Of a DNA stretch of 10,681 bases, positions 1 to 10,680 are shown piece after piece (position 1 is the first letter of the stretch; each line of letters begins with the position of its first letter). The stretch is taken from positions 1 to 10,681 of the forward strand of contig JAFYOF010000212.1 in assembly GCA_017560305.1 (NCBI GenBank), written 5' to 3'. Made by a program: the position numbers and the translations under genes. The notes below the pieces were generated by a model that did not search any database, was not told where the DNA came from, and saw only the letters and a list, made by a program, of their open reading frames with translations. This DNA comes from Alistipes sp. (GTDB lineage: Bacteria; Bacteroidota; Bacteroidia; Bacteroidales; Rikenellaceae).

Positions 1-2
1 AT

Positions 3-617
3 GTAAAACAAACTAAATCTAAGATTCTTGACCTTGCTATATCTGGAAAATTGGCACCACAAGATCCTGATGATGAGCCTGCTATTGAGCTTTTGAAGAG
101 GATAAATCCAGGCTTTATGCCTTGTGATAACTCCCATTATGAGAACTTACCTCAAGGATGGGCGGTTTGTCGTCTTGAGGACATCTTGGATTACGAACAA
201 CCTCAGGCTTATATAGTAAATAGCACAGACTATTCAGATGAGTATGAAACCCCAGTATTGACGGCAGGTAAATCTTTTATAATCGGTTATACAAATGAAA
301 CCAATGGCATTTGCGACAGGTTGCCAGTGATTATCTTTGATGACTTTACTACAGATTCAAAACTCGTTGATTTTCCTTTCAAGGTAAAATCGTCTGCGAT
401 GAAGATCTTGAGAACGAAGGGAGAAATCAATATCGACTATATTGCCTACTATATGTCGATAACTAGATTGATTGGTGACACTCACAAACGATACTGGATT
501 TCGGAGTACTCAAAATTGCTTATTCCAATACCACCATATCAAGAGCAATTACGAATAGTAAAAACCATTGAAACAATTTTTTATGAAATACACAAAATTA
601 CAGCCGAGTTATCATAG
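3..617 (+). CDS. hsdS: Partial HsdS: alternative C-terminal target-recognition domain (silent cassette or 3' end of a second hsdS)
   Basis: This frame is open from the left edge to a TAG at 615-617, giving 204 visible residues. It begins inside HsdS sequence (KQTKSKILDLAISGKL) with no start codon there, so an internal TTG at 51 is not a real start. It holds the conserved spacer KILDLAISGKLAPQDPDDEP, the shared RINPGFMPCDNSHYEN block, a TRD unlike that of the facing hsdS, the family motif PIPPYQEQLRIV and a C-terminus ending ITAELS. HsdS is the DNA-recognition subunit of type I restriction-modification enzymes, and each TRD reads one half of a bipartite site. The piece faces the expressed hsdS tail to tail and shares a 66-bp inverted repeat with it, so inversion would put this TRD into the expressed gene. 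Whether it is a promoterless half gene or the end of a full second hsdS depends on sequence left of the window. Confidence 0.85.
   Translation, partial: VKQTKSKILDLAISGKLAPQDPDDEPAIELLKRINPGFMPCDNSHYENLPQGWAVCRLEDILDYEQPQAYIVNSTDYSDEYETPVLTAGKSFIIGYTNETNGICDRLPVIIFDDFTTDSKLVDFPFKVKSSAMKILRTKGEINIDYIAYYMSITRLIGDTHKRYWISEYSKLLIPIPPYQEQLRIVKTIETIFYEIHKITAELS
83..148 (+). repeat. Left arm of 66-bp perfect inverted repeat (hsdS switch)
   Basis: These 66 bases match the reverse complement of 1081-1146 without a mismatch. They encode IELLKRINPGFMPCDNSHYE and the following N-L in the partial HsdS frame. With two mismatches (at 69 and 82) the match extends left to base 60. The match stops sharply at base 149, where the target-recognition domain begins. 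It is in the same codon phase as its partner, so crossover anywhere within it preserves the frame. Confidence 0.97.
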
Positions 618-1080
618 CTCGGCTGTAATCATATCAAGTTTGTAAAATAGCATATTAACGGTAGTAACAATTCTCTTTTGCTCCGTAAGAGGTGGAACGG
701 GCACTATCAACTCTTTAAACATTTTTTTATTTAGATGAGGAATTGCAGAACCAACTTTATTTTCTCGCAAAAGTTTCTGGCTCCTCTTAATCAGCAATAG
801 CACATATCCCTTGTCTAAATGCTCTGAGATACCCAATATCTTAAATGTGCTACCTTGATAACCATCTATCGGGGTTGTGAATACCTCTCCTGAATTTTCG
901 CCATCAACGAGAATCAAAGTACTGCCTTGTGGTACATATTTTCCACTTGTAACAAATTCACCCACCTTGGAACCTCTAAGGTATTTAACATCAATATATG
1001 TCAGTGATGGCCCGCTAACTCTTTCTCCGTCATAGAGTTTGCATATTTCTCCCATAGCTATTTCATTCCAACATTCTGGC
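149..1080. other. Predicted invertible segment carrying two alternative TRD2 cassettes
   Basis: The 932 bp between the repeat arms hold two convergent TRD2-coding halves. From repeat edge to the last stop base each cassette is 469 nt (149-617 and 612-1080), symmetric about 614.5. Inversion would give another full-length 464-residue HsdS ending ITAELS with a new C-terminal specificity. The arrangement matches known phase-variable type I hsdS loci. Actual switching is inferred, not seen. No recombinase gene is in the window. Confidence 0.85.
597..629. terminator. Hairpin at the seam of the two hsdS tails, possible terminator
   Basis: A perfect 12-bp stem (597-608 with 618-629, sequence ATTACAGCCGAG and its complement) encloses a 9-base loop. 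Read leftward out of hsdS, the stem is followed by a short T tract, which suits an intrinsic terminator. Read rightward no T run follows. The stem arises because both frames end in codons for ITAE. Both stop codons lie in the loop: TAG 615-617 on +, and TGA at 612-614 on -. Confidence 0.6.
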
Positions 1081-2006
1081 AAGTTCTCATAATGGGAGTT
1101 ATCACAAGGCATAAAGCCTGGATTTATCCTCTTCAAAAGCTCAATAACAGGCTCATCATTAGGATCTTGAGGCACAAGTTTGCCGGATATTGCAAGATCG
1201 AGAATTTTTGACTTGGCAACACCTATAAGTTCGCTTATTTTGCCACAGTCTTTACTAATTTCTTTTATATATGAAAGCTTGTTATCTATTTCATTGACAA
1301 TTCTTAATTGCTCGGCAACTGGAGGCAACGGGATCAATACCTCTCGTATAGCTTCAATGGATATACTTTCCTGAGCAGTAGCTTTCTTTTGCTTTGTTAA
1401 CTCTTTATATCCATATGAACTGAGCAAATAGAATTTGACATATTCTTCATATACATTTACACAGAGTCCATTAAAAAGTTCTATCTTGCCGACATTGGAT
1501 CCCAAATGATATATGCCTTCTTTATTGTGTATGCCAATATTTCCAATTGTGCCCACATACGGTGTTAGTAGACACTTCTTTGAGATTTGGCTTCTAAATA
1601 GTTCATCAGAGATATGCCGAGGTATATAAGATTCGAACTCATAGACTACCTCGCCATTTAATACATTTTTACCCTTAAACAATGGTATGCCATCATTTTT
1701 ACTGATATTGTCAGCGATATATTTGGTGTATTCAAATCCTGCCAACTTGGTAACAAAGGCGATATCATTAATAGTAGTCCAACACCAGTTTCCTGGTATT
1801 TCAAAGGGTACATTCTCATAATGTGACTTATCGGTAGCCGCAGACTTCTTGCTGCGCTTGATTTTGCCCTCCTTTATGAGTTGTTCTTTCTCGGCACGAA
1901 TACGCTCGAGCAATACAGATGCCGGCTCGTCGTTTGGGTCTTGCGGAACGAGCTTTCCTCGGATTGCGAGGTCAAGTATTTTCTGTCGAAGTTTCTTGGT
2001 ATCCAT
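612..2006 (-). CDS. hsdS: Type I restriction-modification specificity subunit HsdS
   Basis: A 464-residue DNA-specificity subunit, which sets the target of both the HsdM2S methylase and the HsdR-containing nuclease. The layout is the usual one. An N-terminal conserved segment (KILDLAIRGKLVPQDPNDEP, residues 9-28) is followed by TRD1 (about 70-230) closing with PLPPVAEQLRIV (226-237). A central helical spacer repeats KILDLAISGKLVPQDPNDEP (267-286). TRD2 (about 310-440) closes with PVPPLTEQKRIV, and the protein ends in a short helix finishing MITAEL. The length is normal for the family. The ATG follows the hsdM stop by one base, and GAGGAG at 2011-2016 inside the hsdM end can serve as ribosome-binding site. 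Bases 1081-1146 are one arm of a 66-bp inverted repeat placed just before TRD2, so the C-terminal domain is exchangeable by inversion. The stop shares its six-base overlap with the facing frame. Confidence 0.95.
   Translation of the reverse strand: MDTKKLRQKILDLAIRGKLVPQDPNDEPASVLLERIRAEKEQLIKEGKIKRSKKSAATDKSHYENVPFEIPGNWCWTTINDIAFVTKLAGFEYTKYIADNISKNDGIPLFKGKNVLNGEVVYEFESYIPRHISDELFRSQISKKCLLTPYVGTIGNIGIHNKEGIYHLGSNVGKIELFNGLCVNVYEEYVKFYLLSSYGYKELTKQKKATAQESISIEAIREVLIPLPPVAEQLRIVNEIDNKLSYIKEISKDCGKISELIGVAKSKILDLAISGKLVPQDPNDEPVIELLKRINPGFMPCDNSHYENLPECWNEIAMGEICKLYDGERVSGPSLTYIDVKYLRGSKVGEFVTSGKYVPQGSTLILVDGENSGEVFTTPIDGYQGSTFKILGISEHLDKGYVLLLIKRSQKLLRENKVGSAIPHLNKKMFKELIVPVPPLTEQKRIVTTVNMLFYKLDMITAEL
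1081..1146 (-). repeat. Right arm of 66-bp perfect inverted repeat (hsdS switch)
   Basis: This is the reverse complement of 83-148. It lies inside hsdS between the central spacer and TRD2 and encodes the same residues there (about 288-309). Identity falls off at 1147 on the spacer side and at 1080 on the TRD2 side. It is the inferred crossover site for exchanging the C-terminal domain. Confidence 0.97.
1149..1208 (-). repeat. Central copy of the HsdS conserved segment (diverged repeat)
   Basis: Encodes KILDLAISGKLVPQDPNDEP, residues 267-286, between TRD1 and TRD2. It lies immediately outside the 66-bp repeat arm. Compared with the + strand copy at 21-80, about half the codons are identical, so similarity decays with distance from the repeat arm. 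Confidence 0.9.
1923..1982 (-). repeat. N-terminal copy of the HsdS conserved segment (diverged repeat)
   Basis: Encodes KILDLAIRGKLVPQDPNDEP, residues 9-28 of HsdS. The protein matches the central copy at 1149-1208 in 19 of 20 residues, yet only 4 of 20 codons are the same (AAA, GCA, CAA, GAG). A third copy on the + strand lies at 21-80. The repeated segments give HsdS its pseudo-twofold symmetry when bound to two HsdM subunits. Confidence 0.9.
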
Positions 2007-2007
2007 A

Positions 2008-6167
<4,160 letters not shown>

Positions 6168-6369
6168 ATTCCTATAATGTTGTATTATGAGAAGTAAAAT
6201 TCTCACAAAGATACCTAAAATTACCAAATAGAGGGCTTTAATTTCCTAAAATATTACTTTGTGCAGGTGATTTAATATCAAAACGATAGGTTTTGACAAT
6301 CGTCAGTCAATAGATATCGTAAACATTATGCACTGTTTTTCTCTACTCTTTCAATAAAAAGATTAGAGT
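6168..6369. other. Divergent intergenic region between hsdR and the phage cluster
   Basis: About 200 AT-rich bases with no coding frame I support. It holds the leftward -7 candidate at 6206-6213. On the + strand there is a one-mismatch -7-like TTACTTTG at 6254-6261, without a clear -33 partner. A short inverted repeat TTGAC/GTCAA (6293-6297, 6306-6310) could be chance or a small operator. No att core or tRNA is apparent. Confidence 0.5.
6206..6213 (-). promoter_or_regulatory. Bacteroidota-type -7 element for the hsdRMS operon
   Basis: On the - strand these bases read TATCTTTG, an exact match to the Bacteroides -7 consensus TAnnTTTG. They sit 38 bases before the chosen hsdR ATG (6167). That would give a leader of roughly 30 nt. 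A well-placed -33 TTTG is not seen: the nearest TTTG lies only about 11 bases upstream, too close. A promoter here excludes the longer hsdR start at 6227. Confidence 0.5.
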
Positions 6370-6804
6370 ATGAAGTTATCGTTAAGACGCAAATTCAAGG
6401 GGGCGAAATATACTATCGGCGACCTCAGTATTGACGGCACATTTTTCTGTAACACTATCGAGGATGTAGTTCGTGAACTTCCCGATAGTTGCCCTAACAC
6501 CTCGCGCTGGATTCCGTGCAAGTGCAAGGAAAAGGTATATGCTCGCACCGCAATTCCAACAGGCACATATAAGATTACTTTGGAGCACAGCCCGAAGTTC
6601 AAGCGCAAGATGCCGTATCTTCACGGTGTCCCTCATTTCCTGGGTATCCTGATTCACTGGGGCAACACTGAGGATGATTCGGGAGGCTGCATCATAGTTG
6701 GTGAGAACTCTGTCAAGGGCAAGGTCATCAACTCTCGTGCGACCTTCAAGAAACTCTATGCTCTTCTCGAAGAGGAGAAGGATATCACCATTGAAATATA
6801 CTAA
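6370..6804 (+). CDS. DUF5675-like phage protein, possible peptidoglycan-acting enzyme
   Basis: A 144-residue protein that I recognise as resembling the DUF5675 family, common in Bacteroidota phages and prophages. It has no signal peptide or membrane segment. The most conserved-looking part is GILIHWGN (92-99) followed by DSGGCIIVG (103-111). A histidine followed shortly by S/T-x-GC is reminiscent of the YkuD L,D-transpeptidase active site (HG...SxGC). The IPTGTYKI segment (62-69) also fits that fold. A role in cell-wall lysis or remodelling is therefore plausible but inferred. Four other cysteines lie in the N-terminal half (C27, C41, C50, C52). It starts the rightward cluster and ends 3 bases before the terminase gene, so the two are probably co-transcribed. 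Confidence 0.75.
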   Translation: MKLSLRRKFKGAKYTIGDLSIDGTFFCNTIEDVVRELPDSCPNTSRWIPCKCKEKVYARTAIPTGTYKITLEHSPKFKRKMPYLHGVPHFLGILIHWGNTEDDSGGCIIVGENSVKGKVINSRATFKKLYALLEEEKDITIEIY

Positions 6805-6807
6805 ACA

Positions 6808-8397
6808 ATGGCGGTCAATAAACTCAAAGCACCGCGCAATATCCATATCGACTTCAGCCCCTCCCCTCGGCAGTATGAGTTGTGGAAACTTCTGCAACCC
6901 AACTACTGCCCACATTGTGGGGCTGAGATCGAGCAGGTTCTTGTTGGCTATGACCAGCAGAGAAATTCTCAATACAAACCGCAGTGTAAGCATTGTAAGT
7001 CGCAAAATCTTCCCCAGCTAATATTGGGAGGTGGAGCTGCCGGAGGTGGTAAGTCGTATGTAGGCAGCGTATGGCTCGTTTCTTCGTGTATGCGCTTCGA
7101 GAACATCCGTGCAGTAGTTGCTCGTAAGACACTCAAATCGCTCAAAGAGTCCACTTGGAACACCATCAAAACCATCTTGAAGGATTGGGGCTTGAAGGAG
7201 GATGTAAACTACAAGATTAACAACCTCGAAGGTACGCTCACATTCTGGAATGACTCGGTTATCATTATGAAGGAGATGGCCGACATTCCCTCTGACCCGA
7301 ACTTTGAGCGTTTTGGCTCTTCGGAGTACACAATCGCAATGGTCGATGAGGTGTCGGAGATTTCTGAAAAGGCAGTCGAGGTACTCTTCTCGCGTCTTCG
7401 TTGGCGTACTCACGAGACCTTCAAGACTCCACGAATGTTGCTTACTACCAACCCGACTATCAACTGGGTGCGTAGCCGCTTCGTGCAGGATGAGAACGGC
7501 GATAAGGTGGTATGCCGTGAGGGCGAGGCGTATGTACCATTCTCGGTATTTGACAACCCTAACATTGCTTTTCGTCAGGTCTATGAGGCTGCCTTGAATA
7601 AGATTCGAGACCAGGCAACAAAGGAGCGTCTGCTCTATGGTAACTGGGATTTTGTGGAGGCAAACGATATGGCTATCTACAACCGTTTCGATGGAGCAAA
7701 GCACCTTATCACAAACCTCAAAGAGAAGGTCTACGACCCGACTAAACCACTAATCACCGTATGGGATTTCAATGTGGCTCCGCAGATGTCTGTTCTCTCG
7801 GCACAGATTGACTGCGACAACAAGAAGGTATATATCCTCGAAGAGATACTCGGTAAGCCCGAAGACAAGGAGAATAACACGCCTGCACTCGCTCGTAAGG
7901 TGCGAATGAAACTCTACCGAGACAAGCATATCGGTGGCGTTGATGTTACTGGCGACCCATCGGGATTGCAACGCTCAACGACAAACGAGGATGGAGTTAA
8001 TAACTATACAATCATCGTTGATACCTTCGGCAGAGGTATCTTGCGACCAAAGGTAAAACTACTACGCAAGCAACCGCCACAGGTTACTCGATGCGAGTTT
8101 GTCAATGAGGTTTTCGACGGCTACAATGGTTGGGATATTCAGATAGACATTAAGTGCCGCAAACTCACTCAGGATCTCATCTACCAGCTCCGCAACGAGG
8201 ATGGCACAAAGAGTAAGCAGAAGACCACAGACCCTAAAACAGGCGTGAAATATGAGCGATACGGACACTTGTCCGATTGCCTCGATTACTTGCTCTGCTA
8301 CTACCTGCGCGATAGCTGGTATAAGTACAAGAGCGGTGGCGATGGCAACGGATATGTGGTATCGACATCGGTAATAAGCGAAGGATTTAACTACTAA
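6808..8397 (+). CDS. Phage terminase large subunit (TerL) with zinc-ribbon insertion
   Basis: A 529-residue DNA-packaging motor that pumps phage DNA into the prohead with ATP and cuts it with its nuclease. In order it shows a Q-like adenine motif (PSPRQYELW, 18-26) and a CPHC...CKHC zinc ribbon (C34, C37, C60, C63). The Walker A is GGAAGGGKS (75-83), Walker B is IAMVDE with D180 and E181, and the coupling motif is LTTNP (212-216). The RNase H-like nuclease has candidate acidic residues D320 (VWDFNVAP), D383 (GDPSG) and D490 or D493 (HLSDCLDYLL). All core motifs are present, so the motor should be active. The zinc ribbon between the Q motif and Walker A is an unusual addition. No small terminase is visible. 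The stop is 11 bases before the next gene, on the same strand. Confidence 0.95.
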   Translation: MAVNKLKAPRNIHIDFSPSPRQYELWKLLQPNYCPHCGAEIEQVLVGYDQQRNSQYKPQCKHCKSQNLPQLILGGGAAGGGKSYVGSVWLVSSCMRFENIRAVVARKTLKSLKESTWNTIKTILKDWGLKEDVNYKINNLEGTLTFWNDSVIIMKEMADIPSDPNFERFGSSEYTIAMVDEVSEISEKAVEVLFSRLRWRTHETFKTPRMLLTTNPTINWVRSRFVQDENGDKVVCREGEAYVPFSVFDNPNIAFRQVYEAALNKIRDQATKERLLYGNWDFVEANDMAIYNRFDGAKHLITNLKEKVYDPTKPLITVWDFNVAPQMSVLSAQIDCDNKKVYILEEILGKPEDKENNTPALARKVRMKLYRDKHIGGVDVTGDPSGLQRSTTNEDGVNNYTIIVDTFGRGILRPKVKLLRKQPPQVTRCEFVNEVFDGYNGWDIQIDIKCRKLTQDLIYQLRNEDGTKSKQKTTDPKTGVKYERYGHLSDCLDYLLCYYLRDSWYKYKSGGDGNGYVVSTSVISEGFNY

Positions 8398-8408
8398 ACA
8401 GAATAGAT

Positions 8409-9428
8409 ATGTATCGACGATTTCTTAATAATAGCGACTACTTGGGTATCATTACTCAGGATGCTTTGCAGCAACTCACTCGTGGCAATGATGAGCGATT
8501 CATTCAGGCCGAACAATCGGCAGAGATGAGCATCGTAGAGTACCTCTCGGAGAACTACGAGGTGGAGAAGGAATTAGCGAAGGGAAAGTATATCGCTGAC
8601 TATGATAGGCGTATTACTTACCCCGTAGGCGTACATATCTACTTCGATGGGCAGATACACGAGGTTATACGCTCCATTAGTGGTTACCGCAAGCCTGCGA
8701 CTGTTACATACTGGGAGGAATCCACCGATATCAATATCGATGCTTCGCAAGTTCCGCTGTACTCGCAATTCAACACCTACTATCCGGGCGACAAGGTGAA
8801 TTACAATGGCGTAGTCTATCTATGTCTGTCGGAGAATGGTTACAAATTCGATGATATCCGTATCCCTATGGTTGGTGGTTGGATTGAAGCAGAAACACCG
8901 CTATGGCAACCTATCGACTATCCTTTGTGGACTGTTGTAGAGTTCGAAGGTGCGTTCTATACATTGATGACGCTCGATGGCTTTGACAACAACATCGACC
9001 CGCTGACATCGGATTGCTGGGGTGCAATTGCCGACTATGATCCTGCATACAATGACTATGAGTTGTCGGACCACGAGTATGTGGTCTATGAGGGGCGTGT
9101 ATTCTATCCCGAAACCGATGTAAATGCCGATGTGCCGGAACTTGGCAACAACCTCTCGTTGCACGATCCTCGCAACTACAACCTCAAAAAGCATATGGTG
9201 CGCTTGGCGGTCTACGAACTCACAAAGTTGATTGCTCCAAACAATGTGAGTGCTGTGCGTATGCGTGACTATGAGGACTCTATGAAGTGGCTCAACGACG
9301 CAGCCAAACTGCGACTCAACCCGCAAATTCCCCGCAAATTCGATGAGACAAAGAAGCCAGTCACCGATTGGCAACTGGCTACATTCCAGAACGACTACGA
9401 CCCATACCGCAATCCGTGGATGGTGTAG
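8409..9428 (+). CDS. Putative gp36/DUF1320-type phage head-completion protein with CBM-like repeats
   Basis: A 339-residue protein not firmly assigned. Residues 1-60 (beginning MYRRFLNNSDYLGIITQDAL, then an acidic helix with IVEYLSENYEVEKEL) and residues 258-315 (MVRLAVYELTKLIAP, then RMRDYEDSMKWLNDAAKLRL) resemble the two ends of Mu gp36/DUF1320 or gp6-like connector proteins. The middle (64-258) holds about four repeats near 46 residues long. Each starts with an aromatic, then a G/D turn and a strand such as KVNYNGVVYLCL, VVEFEGAFYTLM or EYVVYEGRVFY. Three of them end in a tryptophan (W102, W158, W204). The pattern is like ChtBD3/CBM5-12 modules. Position directly after TerL supports a virion role, perhaps a connector with surface-exposed sugar-binding modules. 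Family and function are inference from motif memory. Confidence 0.55.
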   Translation: MYRRFLNNSDYLGIITQDALQQLTRGNDERFIQAEQSAEMSIVEYLSENYEVEKELAKGKYIADYDRRITYPVGVHIYFDGQIHEVIRSISGYRKPATVTYWEESTDINIDASQVPLYSQFNTYYPGDKVNYNGVVYLCLSENGYKFDDIRIPMVGGWIEAETPLWQPIDYPLWTVVEFEGAFYTLMTLDGFDNNIDPLTSDCWGAIADYDPAYNDYELSDHEYVVYEGRVFYPETDVNADVPELGNNLSLHDPRNYNLKKHMVRLAVYELTKLIAPNNVSAVRMRDYEDSMKWLNDAAKLRLNPQIPRKFDETKKPVTDWQLATFQNDYDPYRNPWMV

Positions 9429-9429
9429 A

Positions 9430-10680
9430 TTATTTCACCGTCACATTAGGGATATCACTCCACAGAGTTGTGTAGTGCGGCGATTGACTCTCGCTCGATG
9501 TCTTTATCTTTCCGCTTCCCTGAACTGCCAACTTGATCGTCCCTTTTCCAAAGGTCGAGTTTATGGCATCCAATGCAGAGGTTATCTTGTGTTCACGCTC
9601 GATAGCCTCTGTATCTTCAAACAGGGAGTGCATTACATTTCTCTCATCAATAATCTTGGTAGCGATAACACCTGCCTTCTTGTATCCATATCCATCTTTG
9701 AAAGCAGTTCTCGTTGCTTCAACAGCCTTTGTTACGATAGTTCGCTGGTCAGATGTGGGCGTCACAAATGACACAAGTGCATTAGCATAGGTTTGCGGTG
9801 CCGACTCCTTGAAACGATTGGTGTAGGCAAAGACAACTATTTCTCCTGTGGCAGAGTTCTGTTTACGCAACTTCTCAGCCATTGTAGAGGCAAAGTTTGC
9901 CACCTGCTCCTGCAGCTCCTTAACATCGTATATCTCCGATGAGAAACTGCGAGAAACACATATCGACTGCTTTGCTTCAAAGCCATCCTCAAACTCGATA
10001 CAGGGAATACCCTGCAACTCCTTCCAGGTTCTGACTCCTGTTATGCCAGACATATTACGGATAACACCCTCTGGCAACTGCGTATAGTCGTATGCCGTAT
10101 TTACCCCCATTGCCTTCAGTTTCGGTGCAGATCTGCGACCGATACCCCAGACATCCTCTATCGGGTATTTGCGTAGCACCTTCTCAATATCTTGTGGACG
10201 ATGCATATAGCAGCCGCCTCTCAATTTCGGATACTGCTTGCAGAGCTTCGATGCAATCTTGGCAAGTGTCTTTGTGGGTGCAATACCAACAGAGACTGGG
10301 ATTGATGTCATCTTCCAGCATTGCGCTGAAATCTTCTTGGCGTAGGCATCAAAGTCGATATTGGTAACGCCTCGCAAATCAAGAAAACACTCATCTATCG
10401 AGTAAACCTCTACCGATGGAGCAAACTCCTCAAGCACCCAACGCACTCTTTGTGACATATCACCATAAAGAGCCATATTCCCGGAGAAGACAGCGACATT
10501 GTGCTTCTTGACAATATCTCGGATTTTGAAAAGTGGATCACCCATCTTAATACCGAGAGCCTTTGCTTCGTTACTTCGCGCAATAGCACAGCCGTCATTG
10601 TTGGATAGCACAATGACAGGCTTGCCTTGGAGATCGGGTCTAAAAACCCTCTCGCACGAGGCGAAGAAGTTGTTGCAATC
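9430..10680 (-). CDS. umuC: UmuC-like Y-family translesion DNA polymerase (5' end cut by window)
   Basis: 416 residues are visible and the frame runs off the right edge, so only about five N-terminal residues seem to be missing. The first visible residues, DCNNFFASCERVFRPDLQGK, include the metal-binding aspartate of the Y-family palm. The catalytic pair D96-E97 is in SIDECFLDL. GNMALYGDMSQRV, SVGIAPTKTLAKIASK and the helix-hairpin-helix-like DVWGIGRRSAPKL follow. The C-terminal half contains the little finger and UmuC-type tail (QSICVSRSF onward). UmuC replicates across damaged DNA as DNA polymerase V and usually needs UmuD, whose gene is normally just upstream, here beyond the right edge. 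A GTG at 10609-10611 is an internal codon, not the start. The gene is convergent with the phage cluster, with one base between the stops. Copies are common on mobile elements and prophages. Confidence 0.95.
   Translation of the reverse strand, partial: DCNNFFASCERVFRPDLQGKPVIVLSNNDGCAIARSNEAKALGIKMGDPLFKIRDIVKKHNVAVFSGNMALYGDMSQRVRWVLEEFAPSVEVYSIDECFLDLRGVTNIDFDAYAKKISAQCWKMTSIPVSVGIAPTKTLAKIASKLCKQYPKLRGGCYMHRPQDIEKVLRKYPIEDVWGIGRRSAPKLKAMGVNTAYDYTQLPEGVIRNMSGITGVRTWKELQGIPCIEFEDGFEAKQSICVSRSFSSEIYDVKELQEQVANFASTMAEKLRKQNSATGEIVVFAYTNRFKESAPQTYANALVSFVTPTSDQRTIVTKAVEATRTAFKDGYGYKKAGVIATKIIDERNVMHSLFEDTEAIEREHKITSALDAINSTFGKGTIKLAVQGSGKIKTSSESQSPHYTTLWSDIPNVTVK

Noticed and set aside
51..53. 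TTG as start of the left HsdS piece
   Set aside because: HsdS homology (KQTKSKILDLAISGK) continues in frame upstream to base 3, so the TTG is an internal leucine.
6293..6310. TTGAC/GTCAA inverted repeat, also readable as a sigma-70-like TTGACA with TATCGT 16 bases on
   Set aside because: Five-base arms arise easily by chance, and Bacteroidota do not use the E. coli -35/-10 pattern; too weak to list as operator or promoter.
6382..7005. Open frame of about 200 codons on the - strand across the DUF5675-like and TerL genes
   Set aside because: It spans two well-supported opposite-strand genes and their junction, with no recognisable domain.
7018..7704. Open frame of 228 codons on the - strand within terL
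   Set aside because: Antisense to the Walker A, Walker B and nuclease-linker coding of TerL; no motif of its own.
10609..10611. GTG as start of UmuC
   Set aside because: The frame continues upstream through DCNNFFASCERVF, which contains the essential palm aspartate; the GTG is an internal valine.
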